This document shows positions 24,141-32,292 of a stretch of 37,018 nucleotides of DNA, piece after piece. The first letter of the stretch is position 1. Each line of letters begins with the position of its first letter. Source of the DNA: RGIG1918 sp964570895 (lineage in GTDB: Bacteria > Cyanobacteriota > Vampirovibrionia > Gastranaerophilales > Gastranaerophilaceae); assembly GCA_964570895.1 (NCBI GenBank), contig CAZMZD010000015.1:1-37018 (forward strand), written 5' to 3'. The notes beneath the pieces were generated by a model. That model was not told the DNA's origin. It ran no database searches and was given only the letters and a program-made list of their open reading frames with translations. A program made the position numbers and the translations under genes.

Positions 24141-24666
24141 GGTGTGATTATGTGCACCACGTTACTTAAATATATAACCTGTCATCCTGAAAGCGTAGAA
24201 AATAAGGTGAAACCGTAATTTTCAAGCTGTTCAGGATCTTGCTAACCTTGAGGCGCACAGCATTATTTTTTTACCCTTTTCATTTTTCTTTCTTTTTCAT
24301 TCAGTCGCCATAAGGAAAAGAAAGAAAAACGAAACAAAAAGAAAGAAACTTCGGCTCTTGTTTAGTTCCTGCCATTTTTCAAATTTTTATCTCAGAAATC
24401 GCAGTCGAGGTTTTGCGAATAGCTATTTAACAAAAATATGCTTTATGCAATACAACCAATGCTGTGACCGCAAAACCTCTCCGCAATTTCTGTTTAGTGA
24501 TAAAAATTTTGAAAAATTCTACTCATGTTTTGACAATAATTTTAACCCGTAGGTCAGGCATCGCCTGACAAAGCAAAACTGTGATTTTTGTAGTTGCGCG
24601 GTGCGTATAAACGCACCCTGTAACTATTTAAAATTATGCTGTTGGGGTGAACCCCCAACCTACAGG
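24141..24666. repeat. second mosaic of dispersed palindromic repeats (gene-free stretch 24132-24678)
   Basis: Family A palindromes lie at 24141-24158 (degenerate) and 24600-24617. Family B lies at 24549-24571. Family D, GTTGGGG-TGAAC-CCCCAACC, lies at 24641-24660. A half copy of the foldback element covers 24181-24258. A polypyrimidine/polypurine inverted repeat of about 15 bp lies at 24283-24298 and 24315-24329. No convincing gene is seen. The order of A, an AATTTAAAATTATGC-like linker and D recurs at 25368-25431. Confidence 0.75.
24374..24517. mobile_element. 144-bp imperfect inverted-repeat element
   Basis: The left arm 24374-24417 (starting ATTTTTCAAATTTTTATC, ending GAGGTTTTGCG) matches the reverse complement of the right arm 24469-24517 (starting CGCAAAACCTC, ending TTTTGAAAAAT) with few mismatches and small gaps. 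A roughly 50-bp centre separates them. A reading frame crosses it but shows no protein-like pattern. It could be a second MITE-like family or encode a long RNA hairpin. Confidence 0.5.
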
Positions 24667-24678
24667 CTCTATGTAAAA

Positions 24679-24728
24679 AAATACCTTCAAACCGCGTTTT
24701 GAATTTTACGCGGCATTAGAAGGTATTT
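24679..24728 (-). terminator. intrinsic terminator of the 109-residue protein gene
   Basis: AAATACCTTC pairs with GAAGGTATTT (10 bp) and encloses a CCGCG/CGCGG stem. On the minus strand a T-run (24680..24675) follows directly. Confidence 0.8.
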
Positions 24729-24750
24729 AATTTTAAAGCTTAATTAGTTT

Positions 24751-25080
24751 TTATTCATTTTCTTTCACAAAAATATCCAAAATTTTGTCATCATCTAAAC
24801 CATTCTTTTTCAATGCTTCGTATTGATTGTAGGTGATATTGAGGGCTGGCATAACTTGTGTTTCATAGGTAATATAGCAGCCTTCGCCTTCGCTTATGCT
24901 GTAGTTTTTTGCTTGTTCTTTGATTTTTTCTTGTGTATCGTCTAAAAAAGGATATAGCTTAAATCCAATGATATCTTCGGATTCGCCAAGGCTATTCGGA
25001 AAACCACAGGTTGTGTATGCTTCTTTCAGGATCCCATTAAAACTCGGTTTGTAATTAAAATTTACAGGTGCAATTCTCAT
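24751..25080 (-). CDS. small protein of unknown function with FNYKPSFNG N-terminus
   Basis: The 109-residue acidic protein starts MRIAPVNFNYKPSFNGILK. It continues with a mixed helical part, a C-terminal LNITYNQYEALKKNGLDDDK and an acidic tail. No signal peptide, membrane segment or known domain is seen. AAGGAG eight nt before the ATG and a clear terminator show it is a real, monocistronic gene. A 20-nt piece of the same coding sequence (NFNYKPS) is repeated at 25480-25499. The N-terminal style resembles the 78-residue protein at 272. An ATACGCGCGTAT palindrome lies in its leader (25099-25110). Confidence 0.7.
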   Translation of the reverse strand: MRIAPVNFNYKPSFNGILKEAYTTCGFPNSLGESEDIIGFKLYPFLDDTQEKIKEQAKNYSISEGEGCYITYETQVMPALNITYNQYEALKKNGLDDDKILDIFVKENE

Positions 25081-25098
25081 AATTTTCTCCTTGTGTTA

Positions 25099-25110
25099 AT
25101 ACGCGCGTAT
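25099..25110. promoter_or_regulatory. perfect palindrome ATACGCGCGTAT upstream of the small gene
   Basis: A 12-nt perfect palindrome 19 nt before the start codon of the 109-residue protein gene, possibly an operator. Alternating CG at its centre is conspicuous in this AT-rich DNA. Confidence 0.3.
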
Positions 25111-25183
25111 AAGGATTCTGATTTTTTTTTTTTTTGCTAGTTGCCCCAGAAAATGTTAATAAAATTTTACAATTTAACTGTAG

Positions 25184-25465
25184 GGTGTGTTTATGCGCAC
25201 TATAAAATATAAATCGTCATGCTGAACTCGTTTCAGCATCTTGCCAGATAATGAGGCTCAAAAATTTTTTATTGCGCCTCAAAATTTATAAGACCCTGAA
25301 ACAAGTTCAGGGTGACAGATTAGCCCGTGGCCCGTAGGTCAGGCACTGTCAGACAAAAAGTTTGTAGGGTGCGTTTATACGCACCGCACAATTTAAAATT
25401 ATGCCGTTGGGGTGAAACCTAACCTACAGGCTACAATTGTTAAAAGTTGGGCAAGTATGCCCAAC
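25184..25465. repeat. third mosaic of dispersed palindromic repeats (gene-free stretch 25111-25551)
   Basis: Family A lies at 25184-25200 (degenerate) and 25368-25385. Family B lies at 25334-25355 (degenerate). Family D lies at 25406-25431. Family C lies at 25446-25465 in the opposite orientation to the copies at 5 kb. The foldback element copy 2 covers 25216-25316. A run of 14 T lies near 25122-25135. No gene is visible. Confidence 0.78.
25216..25316. mobile_element. 101-bp foldback (MITE-like) element, copy 2
   Basis: The ends GTCATGCTGAAC and (reverse complement) GTCACCCTGAAC form terminal inverted repeats. Inside, TGAGGC and GCCTCA form a further stem, so the whole unit can fold on itself. 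Length and ends match the copy at 5042-5141 (100 bp). Confidence 0.6.
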
Positions 25466-25479
25466 CTACGGGCTACAGG

Positions 25480-25499
25480 CTCGGTTTGTAATTAAAATT
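25480..25499 (-). pseudogene. 20-nt remnant matching the small-protein gene
   Basis: CTCGGTTTGTAATTAAAATT is identical to 25043-25062 inside the 109-residue protein gene, where its reverse complement encodes NFNYKPS. In this copy, the minus-strand frame reads a 17-codon peptide containing NNFNYKPSL before a stop. It may be the relic of a paralogue or a recombined fragment. Confidence 0.4.
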
Positions 25500-25551
25500 G
25501 TTGTCTCGCCGCAAAAATCGCGCCATGGCTTTCATAATTTTGCCAAACACC

Positions 25552-25580
25552 AAAAAGCTCCGATTTCTCGGAGCCTTTTT
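25552..25580 (-). terminator. intrinsic terminator of pgk
   Basis: On the minus strand GGCTCCGA pairs with TCGGAGCT around GAAA, followed by TTTTT; the opposite A-run makes it potentially bidirectional. Confidence 0.85.
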
Positions 25581-25598
25581 GTGGTTTTGAATTTTCAA

Positions 25599-26798
25599 TT
25601 ACTTATCATTCAAAGCGTCAACGCCTGGGAGAACTTTTCCTTCGATAAATTCTAAGCTTGCACCGCCGCCTGTTGAAATGTGTGAAAAATCATCTTTAGT
25701 GTAGCCGTATTTTTTAGCTGCTGCAACTGTGTCGCCACCGCCTAATACGCTGATTGCGCCATTTTTAGTTGCTTCTGCAACTGCAGCTGCAATTTGGCGA
25801 GTTCCTGAAGTGAATTTTTCAATTTCAAAAGCGCCAACAGGGCCGTTCCAAAGGATAGTTTTTGATTTTTTAATAACTTCTTCAAACGCTTTAATTGTTT
25901 CAGGGCCTGCGTCCACGCCTTCAAAACCGTCTTCAATTTCAGAAACAGGAACGATTTTTGTGTTAGCGTCGTTTGAGAAATCGTCAGCAACTAAAACATC
26001 TGTTGCCATAATCAAATTAACGCCTTTTTCTTTAGCTTTTGCTTCGATAGCGCGTGCAACATCCATTTGGTCATCTTCGCAAATTGAAGAACCGATTTTG
26101 CCACCATTAGCTTTAACGAAAGTGTAAGCCATACCGCCGCCGATAATCAAGTTATCAACTTTATCAAGCAAGTTTTCTAAAACGCCGATTTTTGAAGAAA
26201 TTTTAGCGCCGCCAACGATTGCTGTGAATGGTCTTTGTGGGTTTTCAAGCAAACCGCCGAGTGCTTTTAATTCTTTTTCCATCAAGTAGCCGGAAACTGC
26301 AACAGGAAGAATTTTTGCAACGCCTGCAGTTGAAGAGTGTGCTCTGTGAGCTGCGCCAAATGCGTCGTTTACGTAAATGTCGCCCATTTTAGCAAGTTTT
26401 GCGCTAAATTCAGGGTCGTTTTTAGTTTCTTCGCCATAGAAACGCACGTTTTCTAAAAGTGCAATTTCGCCATTTTTCAATGTTTTAACAACTGCTTCAG
26501 GAACGTCGCCGATACAATCTGAAACGAAAGTAATTTTTTCGCCTAATAATTCAGATAATCTTTTGCAAACAGGTTCTAAGCTAAATTCTAAATTTCTAAC
26601 GCCTTTTGGTCTGCCAAGGTGAGCCATAAGAACGATTTTTAAGCCTAATTCTTGTAATTTTCTAATTGTTGGAATAATAGCAAGCAAACGAGTGTCGTCT
26701 GTTACGTTTTTGTCTGCGTCCAAAGGTGCATTAATGTCAACTCTAACAAGAGCTGTTTTGCCTTGAACATTTTGTAAATCATCGATTGATTTTTTCAT
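25599..26798 (-). CDS. pgk: phosphoglycerate kinase
   Basis: The 399-residue protein has the usual length and both domains. The N-terminal 3-phosphoglycerate site shows VRVDINAPLD and LMAHLGRPKG. The C-terminal nucleotide site shows VGGAKISSKIGVLENL, WNGPVGAFE and VLGGGDTVAAAKKYG. It transfers phosphate from 1,3-bisphosphoglycerate to ADP in glycolysis. AGAGGAAA precedes the start. No gap gene is adjacent. It ends at a clear terminator and lies 66 nt after lpd on the same strand. Confidence 0.97.
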   Translation of the reverse strand: MKKSIDDLQNVQGKTALVRVDINAPLDADKNVTDDTRLLAIIPTIRKLQELGLKIVLMAHLGRPKGVRNLEFSLEPVCKRLSELLGEKITFVSDCIGDVPEAVVKTLKNGEIALLENVRFYGEETKNDPEFSAKLAKMGDIYVNDAFGAAHRAHSSTAGVAKILPVAVSGYLMEKELKALGGLLENPQRPFTAIVGGAKISSKIGVLENLLDKVDNLIIGGGMAYTFVKANGGKIGSSICEDDQMDVARAIEAKAKEKGVNLIMATDVLVADDFSNDANTKIVPVSEIEDGFEGVDAGPETIKAFEEVIKKSKTILWNGPVGAFEIEKFTSGTRQIAAAVAEATKNGAISVLGGGDTVAAAKKYGYTKDDFSHISTGGGASLEFIEGKVLPGVDALNDK

Positions 26799-26864
26799 TT
26801 TAAATTTCCTCTTTATAAATGTCCACGAGAAAATTTTACAACAAAAACAATAAATTTAAAATAA

Positions 26865-28073
26865 CTATTCAAACAAAGCTTCTTTAATTGCCTCTGATAA
26901 TGTTGGGTGTGCAAAAATTATTTCTTTAATATCATCAACTTTTAATTTGCCCTTCATTGCGATTTGAATTTGAGAAATAAGGGAAGAAGCTTCAAGAGAA
27001 ACGATGTGCGCCCCTTTAATTTCGCCATCGAGCGTTGCAATAATTTTTACAAAACCTTCAATTTGATTGTCGCAGTGCGCTTTTGCGAGTTTTAAAAGAG
27101 GGTAGTTATAAATCTTGTAATTTTCTAAATCTTTAATATCTTGCTCTTTAATGCCAATTGAGGCAATTTCAGGCGTGCCATAAATAATAGATGGAATTTC
27201 AAGAGGCGAAATTTCGGCTAAATTTTTGTTTTTATATAAATGGTTAAAAAGCGAAACGGCTTGGGCTTCCGCAGAATGCGCGAGCATTAAAACAGGGCTC
27301 GCGTCCCCAATTGCAAACACGCCATCAGGCAAATCAGGGCAAGAAGGCACTCTTCCAATTGCAACAAGAACCGCGTCAGGCTCTATAATTTCACCATTTT
27401 CAAGAGTGACTTTTTTATCTTCAATGTTTGCCACAGCACAATTTGTGTAAAACTTTATTTTTCTTGTGCGCAAAATTCGCTCAATTCTTTTAGAAATTGA
27501 AATATCCATTGCAGGAAGCAGGTTTTGCGCTTTTTCAACAATAGTGACGGCTGAATTGAACGAGGAAAAAATCCTTGCCCATTCTATCCCGATTGCGCCA
27601 GAGCCGATAATTAAGACATTTTTTGGGGGTGTGCTCAATTTGAAAATATCATCAGATGTGAGCAAAAATTCGCCATCCGGTTCTAAACCCTTGATTTGCG
27701 CTTGCTGGGAGCCTGTGGCGCAAATTATTTTATCTGCCGTATATTGAGTGTCAAGCGCTGAAACGATGTTGCTGTCAAGAATTTCAGCTTCTGCGTTTAT
27801 AATTTTTGCCCCTTGTGCTGTTAAACTTTTCTCTATTGCACCTCTAAAAGTTTTTACAATTTTTTCAGCGCGAGCACTTGCGCCCTCCCAAGTGGCCCTG
27901 TATGTTGCGTCATGCAAGAAAGATTTTGTTGGAATACAGCCCACATTTAAGCAAGTTCCGCCTGCGAAATTTTTCTCAAAACAAATAACACTAAGCCCAG
28001 CTTTAAGCGCGAGCTGAGCGAATTTTAAACCCGCAGGGCCAAGCCCCACAACTGCAACATCAAATTTTTCCAT
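26865..28073 (-). CDS. lpdA: dihydrolipoamide dehydrogenase-like flavoprotein (short form)
   Basis: The 402-residue protein has the FAD site GLGPAG (10-15), the redox disulfide C41/C46 in GGTCLNVGCIPTK, an NAD site GSGAIGIEWA, the second FAD motif VFAIGDAS, and the catalytic H389/E394 in FAHPTLSEAI. Dihydrolipoamide dehydrogenases usually have about 460-475 residues. Here about 60 are missing, partly between the disulfide helix and the NAD domain and partly just before VFAIGD. All catalytic residues are kept, so it is probably active. Function as E3 of 2-oxoacid dehydrogenase complexes or the glycine cleavage system is likely; another class I disulfide reductase is possible. Its start shares bases with the rsfS stop. 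Confidence 0.8.
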   Translation of the reverse strand: MEKFDVAVVGLGPAGLKFAQLALKAGLSVICFEKNFAGGTCLNVGCIPTKSFLHDATYRATWEGASARAEKIVKTFRGAIEKSLTAQGAKIINAEAEILDSNIVSALDTQYTADKIICATGSQQAQIKGLEPDGEFLLTSDDIFKLSTPPKNVLIIGSGAIGIEWARIFSSFNSAVTIVEKAQNLLPAMDISISKRIERILRTRKIKFYTNCAVANIEDKKVTLENGEIIEPDAVLVAIGRVPSCPDLPDGVFAIGDASPVLMLAHSAEAQAVSLFNHLYKNKNLAEISPLEIPSIIYGTPEIASIGIKEQDIKDLENYKIYNYPLLKLAKAHCDNQIEGFVKIIATLDGEIKGAHIVSLEASSLISQIQIAMKGKLKVDDIKEIIFAHPTLSEAIKEALFE

Positions 28074-28462
28074 TAATTATACATTCCGTATTCTTTTGAT
28101 TCTGCTTCCCAATCTTCACGAGTGATTTTAAGCGCATGATTCCAGAATTTTTCAAGCGCATACACTTCACGCGCTTCTTGGTGCATAATGTGTACTACGA
28201 CATCGCCGTAATCAAGCAAATTCCAGCGATTTTTCTTGTCGTTTTCATCTCCTTTTGGAATGCGCCCAAAAAGCTCTTTCACCTTTTCTCTTGTAGATTC
28301 AGTTAGCCCCTTCACTTGAGGAGCTGAAGAAGCTGAAACAATAACAAAATAATCAGACATAACGCTAACTTTTGATATGTCTAAAATTAAAATATCTTGC
28401 GCTAATTTATCGTCTAAAATTCTTGCAATTGCGCATGCTAATTTTTTAGAATTCACTTCCAT
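28073..28462 (-). CDS. rsfS: ribosomal silencing factor RsfS (Iojap)
   Basis: The 129-residue protein is a typical RsfS with VSVMSDYFVIVSASSAPQVK and WNLLDYGDVVVHIMHQEARE followed by the ALEKFW motif. It binds ribosomal protein uL14 and blocks subunit joining when nutrients are scarce. It lies directly after yaaT, with no gap, and overlaps lpd (TAATG). Co-transcription of yaaT-rsfS-lpd is likely. nadD, often next to rsfS elsewhere, is not here. Confidence 0.93.
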   Translation of the reverse strand: MEVNSKKLACAIARILDDKLAQDILILDISKVSVMSDYFVIVSASSAPQVKGLTESTREKVKELFGRIPKGDENDKKNRWNLLDYGDVVVHIMHQEAREVYALEKFWNHALKITREDWEAESKEYGMYN

Positions 28463-29377
28463 TTATACATTTCCTGTTGAGCTATTTTTGTCATTATCCA
28501 AAGATTTAATATCAATTCCGGAGTCGTCAGTGTAAGTGACATCTGATGTAATTTCAACGTTCACAACTTCGTCAACCGGTTTCAAGACGTCTTTTTTATA
28601 TTCAATAATTTTTCCGTCTTCAAATTTAACATTGATTTTTAGGTCAAAATAATTTAGAGAAACAACTTTTCCAAGCCCGTCCGGTGTTTTAACAGAAGTG
28701 CCGATTGGCAAAAGTTTTTTGGTTGTTTCTTTGTAAAAATCGTGTTCGTAATTTAAACAGCATAGCAGCCTTCCGCAACAACCCGTGATTTTGCTTGGCG
28801 TGAGCGGAATTCCTTGGTCTTTTGCAAGTTTTGAATTAACGTTTTCAAATTTTCTCAAAAAACGACAACAACAAAGCTGTTGCCCGCAAATTCCGCAACC
28901 TTCAAGCACGGCTGTTTCATCTCTTGCGCCGATGTGGCGAAGGTCTATGCGCACTCTCTTAAATTCTTGCGTTAAATCTTTTAAAAGTTCCCTAAAATCA
29001 ACCCTTTGCGGGGCAGTGTAATAAAATGTGATTTTTTTTCTATCAAACGTGTATCTTGCTTGAGTTAAGGACATGTCAAGCTTTCTTGCATTTGCAAATT
29101 CTTCGCATTTCAAAAGCGCTGCGCGAGCGAGCTGTTTGTTTTCAGCAAGTGTTTTGAGGTCATCTTCTGTAAGCACGCGGATTAATTTCAAAGGCTCCGG
29201 TTTAAATTTTTCCCATTGCGCAATGACTTCGTCGCTCACTTTAAAGATTTTAAAAGCTTCTTCGCCTTTTTCTGTTATAACAAGCCCGATTTTTCCGTGT
29301 TCTATCCATTTTTCAAGCACAGGTTCATATGTTACGGGATAAAAAGTATTTTTTATAATTCTTACTGCAAATTTCAT
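28463..29377 (-). CDS. yaaT: PSP1-domain protein, YaaT-like
   Basis: The 304-residue protein has the cysteine-rich PSP1 core: CGICGQQLCCCRFL, then ITGCCGRLLCCLNYEHDFY. In Bacillus, YaaT with YlbF and YmcA binds iron-sulfur clusters through these cysteines and directs RNase Y cleavage; it also affects sporulation and biofilm control. By analogy it probably acts in RNA processing, although the partners are not in this window. I start at ATG 29377; an upstream TTG would read back into the promoter. The ATG is 7 nt after TATAAT with no Shine-Dalgarno, so the message appears leaderless. A Lys-rich C-terminal tail follows the domain. Confidence 0.88.
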   Translation of the reverse strand: MKFAVRIIKNTFYPVTYEPVLEKWIEHGKIGLVITEKGEEAFKIFKVSDEVIAQWEKFKPEPLKLIRVLTEDDLKTLAENKQLARAALLKCEEFANARKLDMSLTQARYTFDRKKITFYYTAPQRVDFRELLKDLTQEFKRVRIDLRHIGARDETAVLEGCGICGQQLCCCRFLRKFENVNSKLAKDQGIPLTPSKITGCCGRLLCCLNYEHDFYKETTKKLLPIGTSVKTPDGLGKVVSLNYFDLKINVKFEDGKIIEYKKDVLKPVDEVVNVEITSDVTYTDDSGIDIKSLDNDKNSSTGNV

Positions 29378-29383
29378 TGTTTT

Positions 29384-29389
29384 ATTATA
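29384..29389 (-). promoter_or_regulatory. -10 box directly before the yaaT ATG (leaderless mRNA)
   Basis: TATAAT (29389..29384) ends 6 nt before the ATG at 29377. The -35 region has no good match. The arrangement parallels nanE. Confidence 0.4.
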
Positions 29390-29418
29390 CAATAAATAAA
29401 TCTTAAAGGGGCTAAAAA

Positions 29419-32292
29419 TTGCAAAACTTAACGTTTAAAAAAAATGATATCGAAAAATTACTTTTAAATCTTGATCAAAATCCGTATTCACAGAAAAACA
29501 AAGATTTTAAATATTGCGTTTCTTTGATTTATGAACTTATTGAAGAAGAATTTTCAGACACTTTCTCTTCAAATAATCCAATTTTAAGGACGACTGAAAT
29601 TGATTTTAATTTTGACGGGAAAAACACAAGTATTTTTATTAGCCCGCCATACGATTTTGAATATTATTTGAAATCAAGAGGTTCGCTATACAGGCTTCGC
29701 GCTGAATATAAAGGTGATAAGTATGGCTACAATATCGGGCTTGATTTATTCTTTGAATATTTTACAGGGCTTGACGAAAACCTTGATGTGGGCGAATCTT
29801 CAAAAGATTATCAATTTTTCTATATGCTTTGCAGATTTGTTAAAAAGACTATCGAAAAGTTGAATTTTATTCCGACGGTCAAATTTTATTCAGATAAATT
29901 TTCAATAATTTATGAGCCATATTTGAAAAATGAAGATTATTTAGCTTGCTATAAAAAAGTTCTCGAAAACGATTTTCTTGATATGGAAACCACAAGAAAA
30001 CTTATTGATAAATACCTAAACTATCTTATTTTCAAGTTTTTGGGAATTAAAAATCACAAGTTTAAAGACATTAAATCTGCACCATATTTTACAAAAAATA
30101 TTGCAAATAAATTAATGGTTAAACAAACAAACATTGGGCTGGATATTCAGACTTGGCTTGATGAAATGGCACTCGGAACTTATACAATCGTGCCTGTGTT
30201 TAATATTCAAAAATCAAGTGATGATAAGTTCTTAATGGTAATTTCTGCTAAAAATCTTGAAACAGGCGAAACAATTGACCTTGAAGAACTTGATGACTTC
30301 CAAAAAACCTTAATTGAAAAGCAAATAAATTGGGCAACGAAATACATCGAAGATTTAGAAGACGTGACGCTCGAGCTTGATTTAGCAGGTGTTTACAAGC
30401 TTATAACGCAAATTTCATACTATCTTTCTCAAGCCGGTATGGAAGTTGTGCTTCCTGATGGGATGAACAATATCATTGTTCCAAGAGCTTCAATTAACGC
30501 GAAATTAAAACAAAAACGCACGTTGGAAGATGGCGAAATTATTGATTTTACAAAGAACACGACAATTTCTCTTGAAGAAATTATGGATTTTTCAATTGAA
30601 GTTGCTCTCGGTGAGGATAAAATTTCTGTCGAAGAGTTTAGAAAACTTGCTGAAAATTCTCAAGGTGTCATCAAATATAAAGATAAATTTATTTTGATAG
30701 ATAAAGAAGAAACAGATAAGCTTCTTGAAAAATTAAAGAAAACGCCTAACTTTAAAATGTCTAAAATGAAATTACTTCATGCAGCGCTATCCGGCAAGCT
30801 TGATGAATATGATTTCGATTATGATATGGCGTTTGCAAAAGTTATTTCAGATTTTACTCGCGTTGAAGATATCGAGCTTCCAAAAAATCTTCAAGGTACA
30901 TTGAGGCCTTATCAAGAAGTTGGTTACAGATGGCTTTACACGAATGTTAAAAAAGGTTTTGGCTGCTGTATTGCAGACGATATGGGGCTTGGTAAAACAG
31001 TTCAAGTTATAAGCTTGATTTTAAAACTTAAAGAAGAGAACAAGCTTAAAACCCCTGCCCTTGTTGTTTGCCCAACAACACTTCTCGGCAATTGGAACAG
31101 AGAACTTAAAACATTTGCGCCGAGCTTGAATGCCAAGATTTACCACGGTTTAGACAGAGTTTTTGATATCAATTGCGATGTAATTCTTACCACTTATGCG
31201 ATACTCAGAATTGATAGCGAGGAATTTAAAAAGCACAATTGGGATTTGATGATTATTGACGAAGCTCAAAACATTAAAAACACAACAACTTCGCAAACTC
31301 AAGCAGTTAAAGCAATTAAGGCTGATATGAAAATTGCTATGACAGGTACGCCTGTTGAAAATAAATTGAGCGAACTTTGGAGCATTTTTGATTTTATAAA
31401 TAAAGGCTATTTGGGCTCTATTGTTGACTTTGGCAAGAATTATTCAATTCCTATTGAAAGGTTTAAAGAAACCGCGAGAGGTGAAAAGCTTAAACTTGCA
31501 ATTTCGCCATTTATGATGAGAAGATTAAAGACAGATAAATCAATCATTTCAGACCTTCCGGACAAAATTGTGCTCGATGAATTTTGTTATCTTACAAAAG
31601 CGCAAGCAACTTTATATGAAAAAGTTTTATCGCAATCTATGTCTGAAATTTCAGCCGCAGGTGGCGGAATAAACAGACGTGGCGCAATATTCAAACTTAT
31701 CACGTCTCTAAAACAAGTTTGCAACCACCCGTATCACTACTTAAAATCGGGCGACATGTCTATAAATGCAAGCGGAAAGAGTGAAAAGCTCGTTTCAATT
31801 TTGGATAATATTATTGAAAACAATGAAAAAGCTCTTATTTTCACACAATATAAACAAATGGGCGAAATATTGGAACCTATGCTTGCTTCCCAATATAACA
31901 TTCAGCCTCTTTTCTTCCATGGTTCATTAAATGTGAAACAAAGAGAAGAAATGCTTGAAGAATTTAAAAATAATGAAGATAAAAAAATAATGATTTTGTC
32001 TTTGAAGGCGGGCGGTTTAGGTTTGAACTTAACAAGCGCCACAAACGTTATTCACTATGACTTATGGTGGAATCCGGCGGTCGAAGACCAAGCGACAGAC
32101 AGAACTTACCGTATCGGGCAAGATAAAAATGTTATGGTTCACAGGTTTATCACGCTTTCAACTTTTGAAGAAAAAATTGACGCAATAATTAAAAACAAAC
32201 GAGAACTCGCTCAAGCAGCCGTTTTTGAAGGCGAAAAAATCATAACAGAATTATCTGATGAGGAAATTTATGAAATCTTCTCTCTTGCATAA
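29419..32292 (+). CDS. SNF2-family DNA helicase/translocase
   Basis: The 957-residue protein has a roughly 480-residue N-terminal region of the bacterial SNF2-associated type and a C-terminal Swi2/Snf2 motor. Motifs are Walker A DDMGLGKT (about 519-526), DEAQ (about 613-616), TGTPVENKLSELW, and QATDRTYRIGQ (about 888-898). It is expected to translocate along double-stranded DNA, perhaps remodelling protein-DNA or polymerase complexes like RapA. The start is TTG, supported by AAAGGGG eight nt upstream; no ATG fits better. It shares a 40-bp spacer with divergent yaaT. Four further genes follow on the same strand. There are no defence partners such as Drm or Dis proteins nearby, so a housekeeping role is favoured. 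Confidence 0.92.
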   Translation: MQNLTFKKNDIEKLLLNLDQNPYSQKNKDFKYCVSLIYELIEEEFSDTFSSNNPILRTTEIDFNFDGKNTSIFISPPYDFEYYLKSRGSLYRLRAEYKGDKYGYNIGLDLFFEYFTGLDENLDVGESSKDYQFFYMLCRFVKKTIEKLNFIPTVKFYSDKFSIIYEPYLKNEDYLACYKKVLENDFLDMETTRKLIDKYLNYLIFKFLGIKNHKFKDIKSAPYFTKNIANKLMVKQTNIGLDIQTWLDEMALGTYTIVPVFNIQKSSDDKFLMVISAKNLETGETIDLEELDDFQKTLIEKQINWATKYIEDLEDVTLELDLAGVYKLITQISYYLSQAGMEVVLPDGMNNIIVPRASINAKLKQKRTLEDGEIIDFTKNTTISLEEIMDFSIEVALGEDKISVEEFRKLAENSQGVIKYKDKFILIDKEETDKLLEKLKKTPNFKMSKMKLLHAALSGKLDEYDFDYDMAFAKVISDFTRVEDIELPKNLQGTLRPYQEVGYRWLYTNVKKGFGCCIADDMGLGKTVQVISLILKLKEENKLKTPALVVCPTTLLGNWNRELKTFAPSLNAKIYHGLDRVFDINCDVILTTYAILRIDSEEFKKHNWDLMIIDEAQNIKNTTTSQTQAVKAIKADMKIAMTGTPVENKLSELWSIFDFINKGYLGSIVDFGKNYSIPIERFKETARGEKLKLAISPFMMRRLKTDKSIISDLPDKIVLDEFCYLTKAQATLYEKVLSQSMSEISAAGGGINRRGAIFKLITSLKQVCNHPYHYLKSGDMSINASGKSEKLVSILDNIIENNEKALIFTQYKQMGEILEPMLASQYNIQPLFFHGSLNVKQREEMLEEFKNNEDKKIMILSLKAGGLGLNLTSATNVIHYDLWWNPAVEDQATDRTYRIGQDKNVMVHRFITLSTFEEKIDAIIKNKRELAQAAVFEGEKIITELSDEEIYEIFSLA

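Noticed and set aside
24358..24552. 64-codon frame in the repeat region
   Set aside because: It lies on the arms of the 144-bp inverted repeat, lacks a Shine-Dalgarno and has an unlikely composition.
29419..32292. SNF2 gene as part of a defence system (DISARM-like or other)
   Set aside because: No methyltransferase of DNA, nuclease, phospholipase or other defence genes flank it; neighbours are RNA-modification genes.
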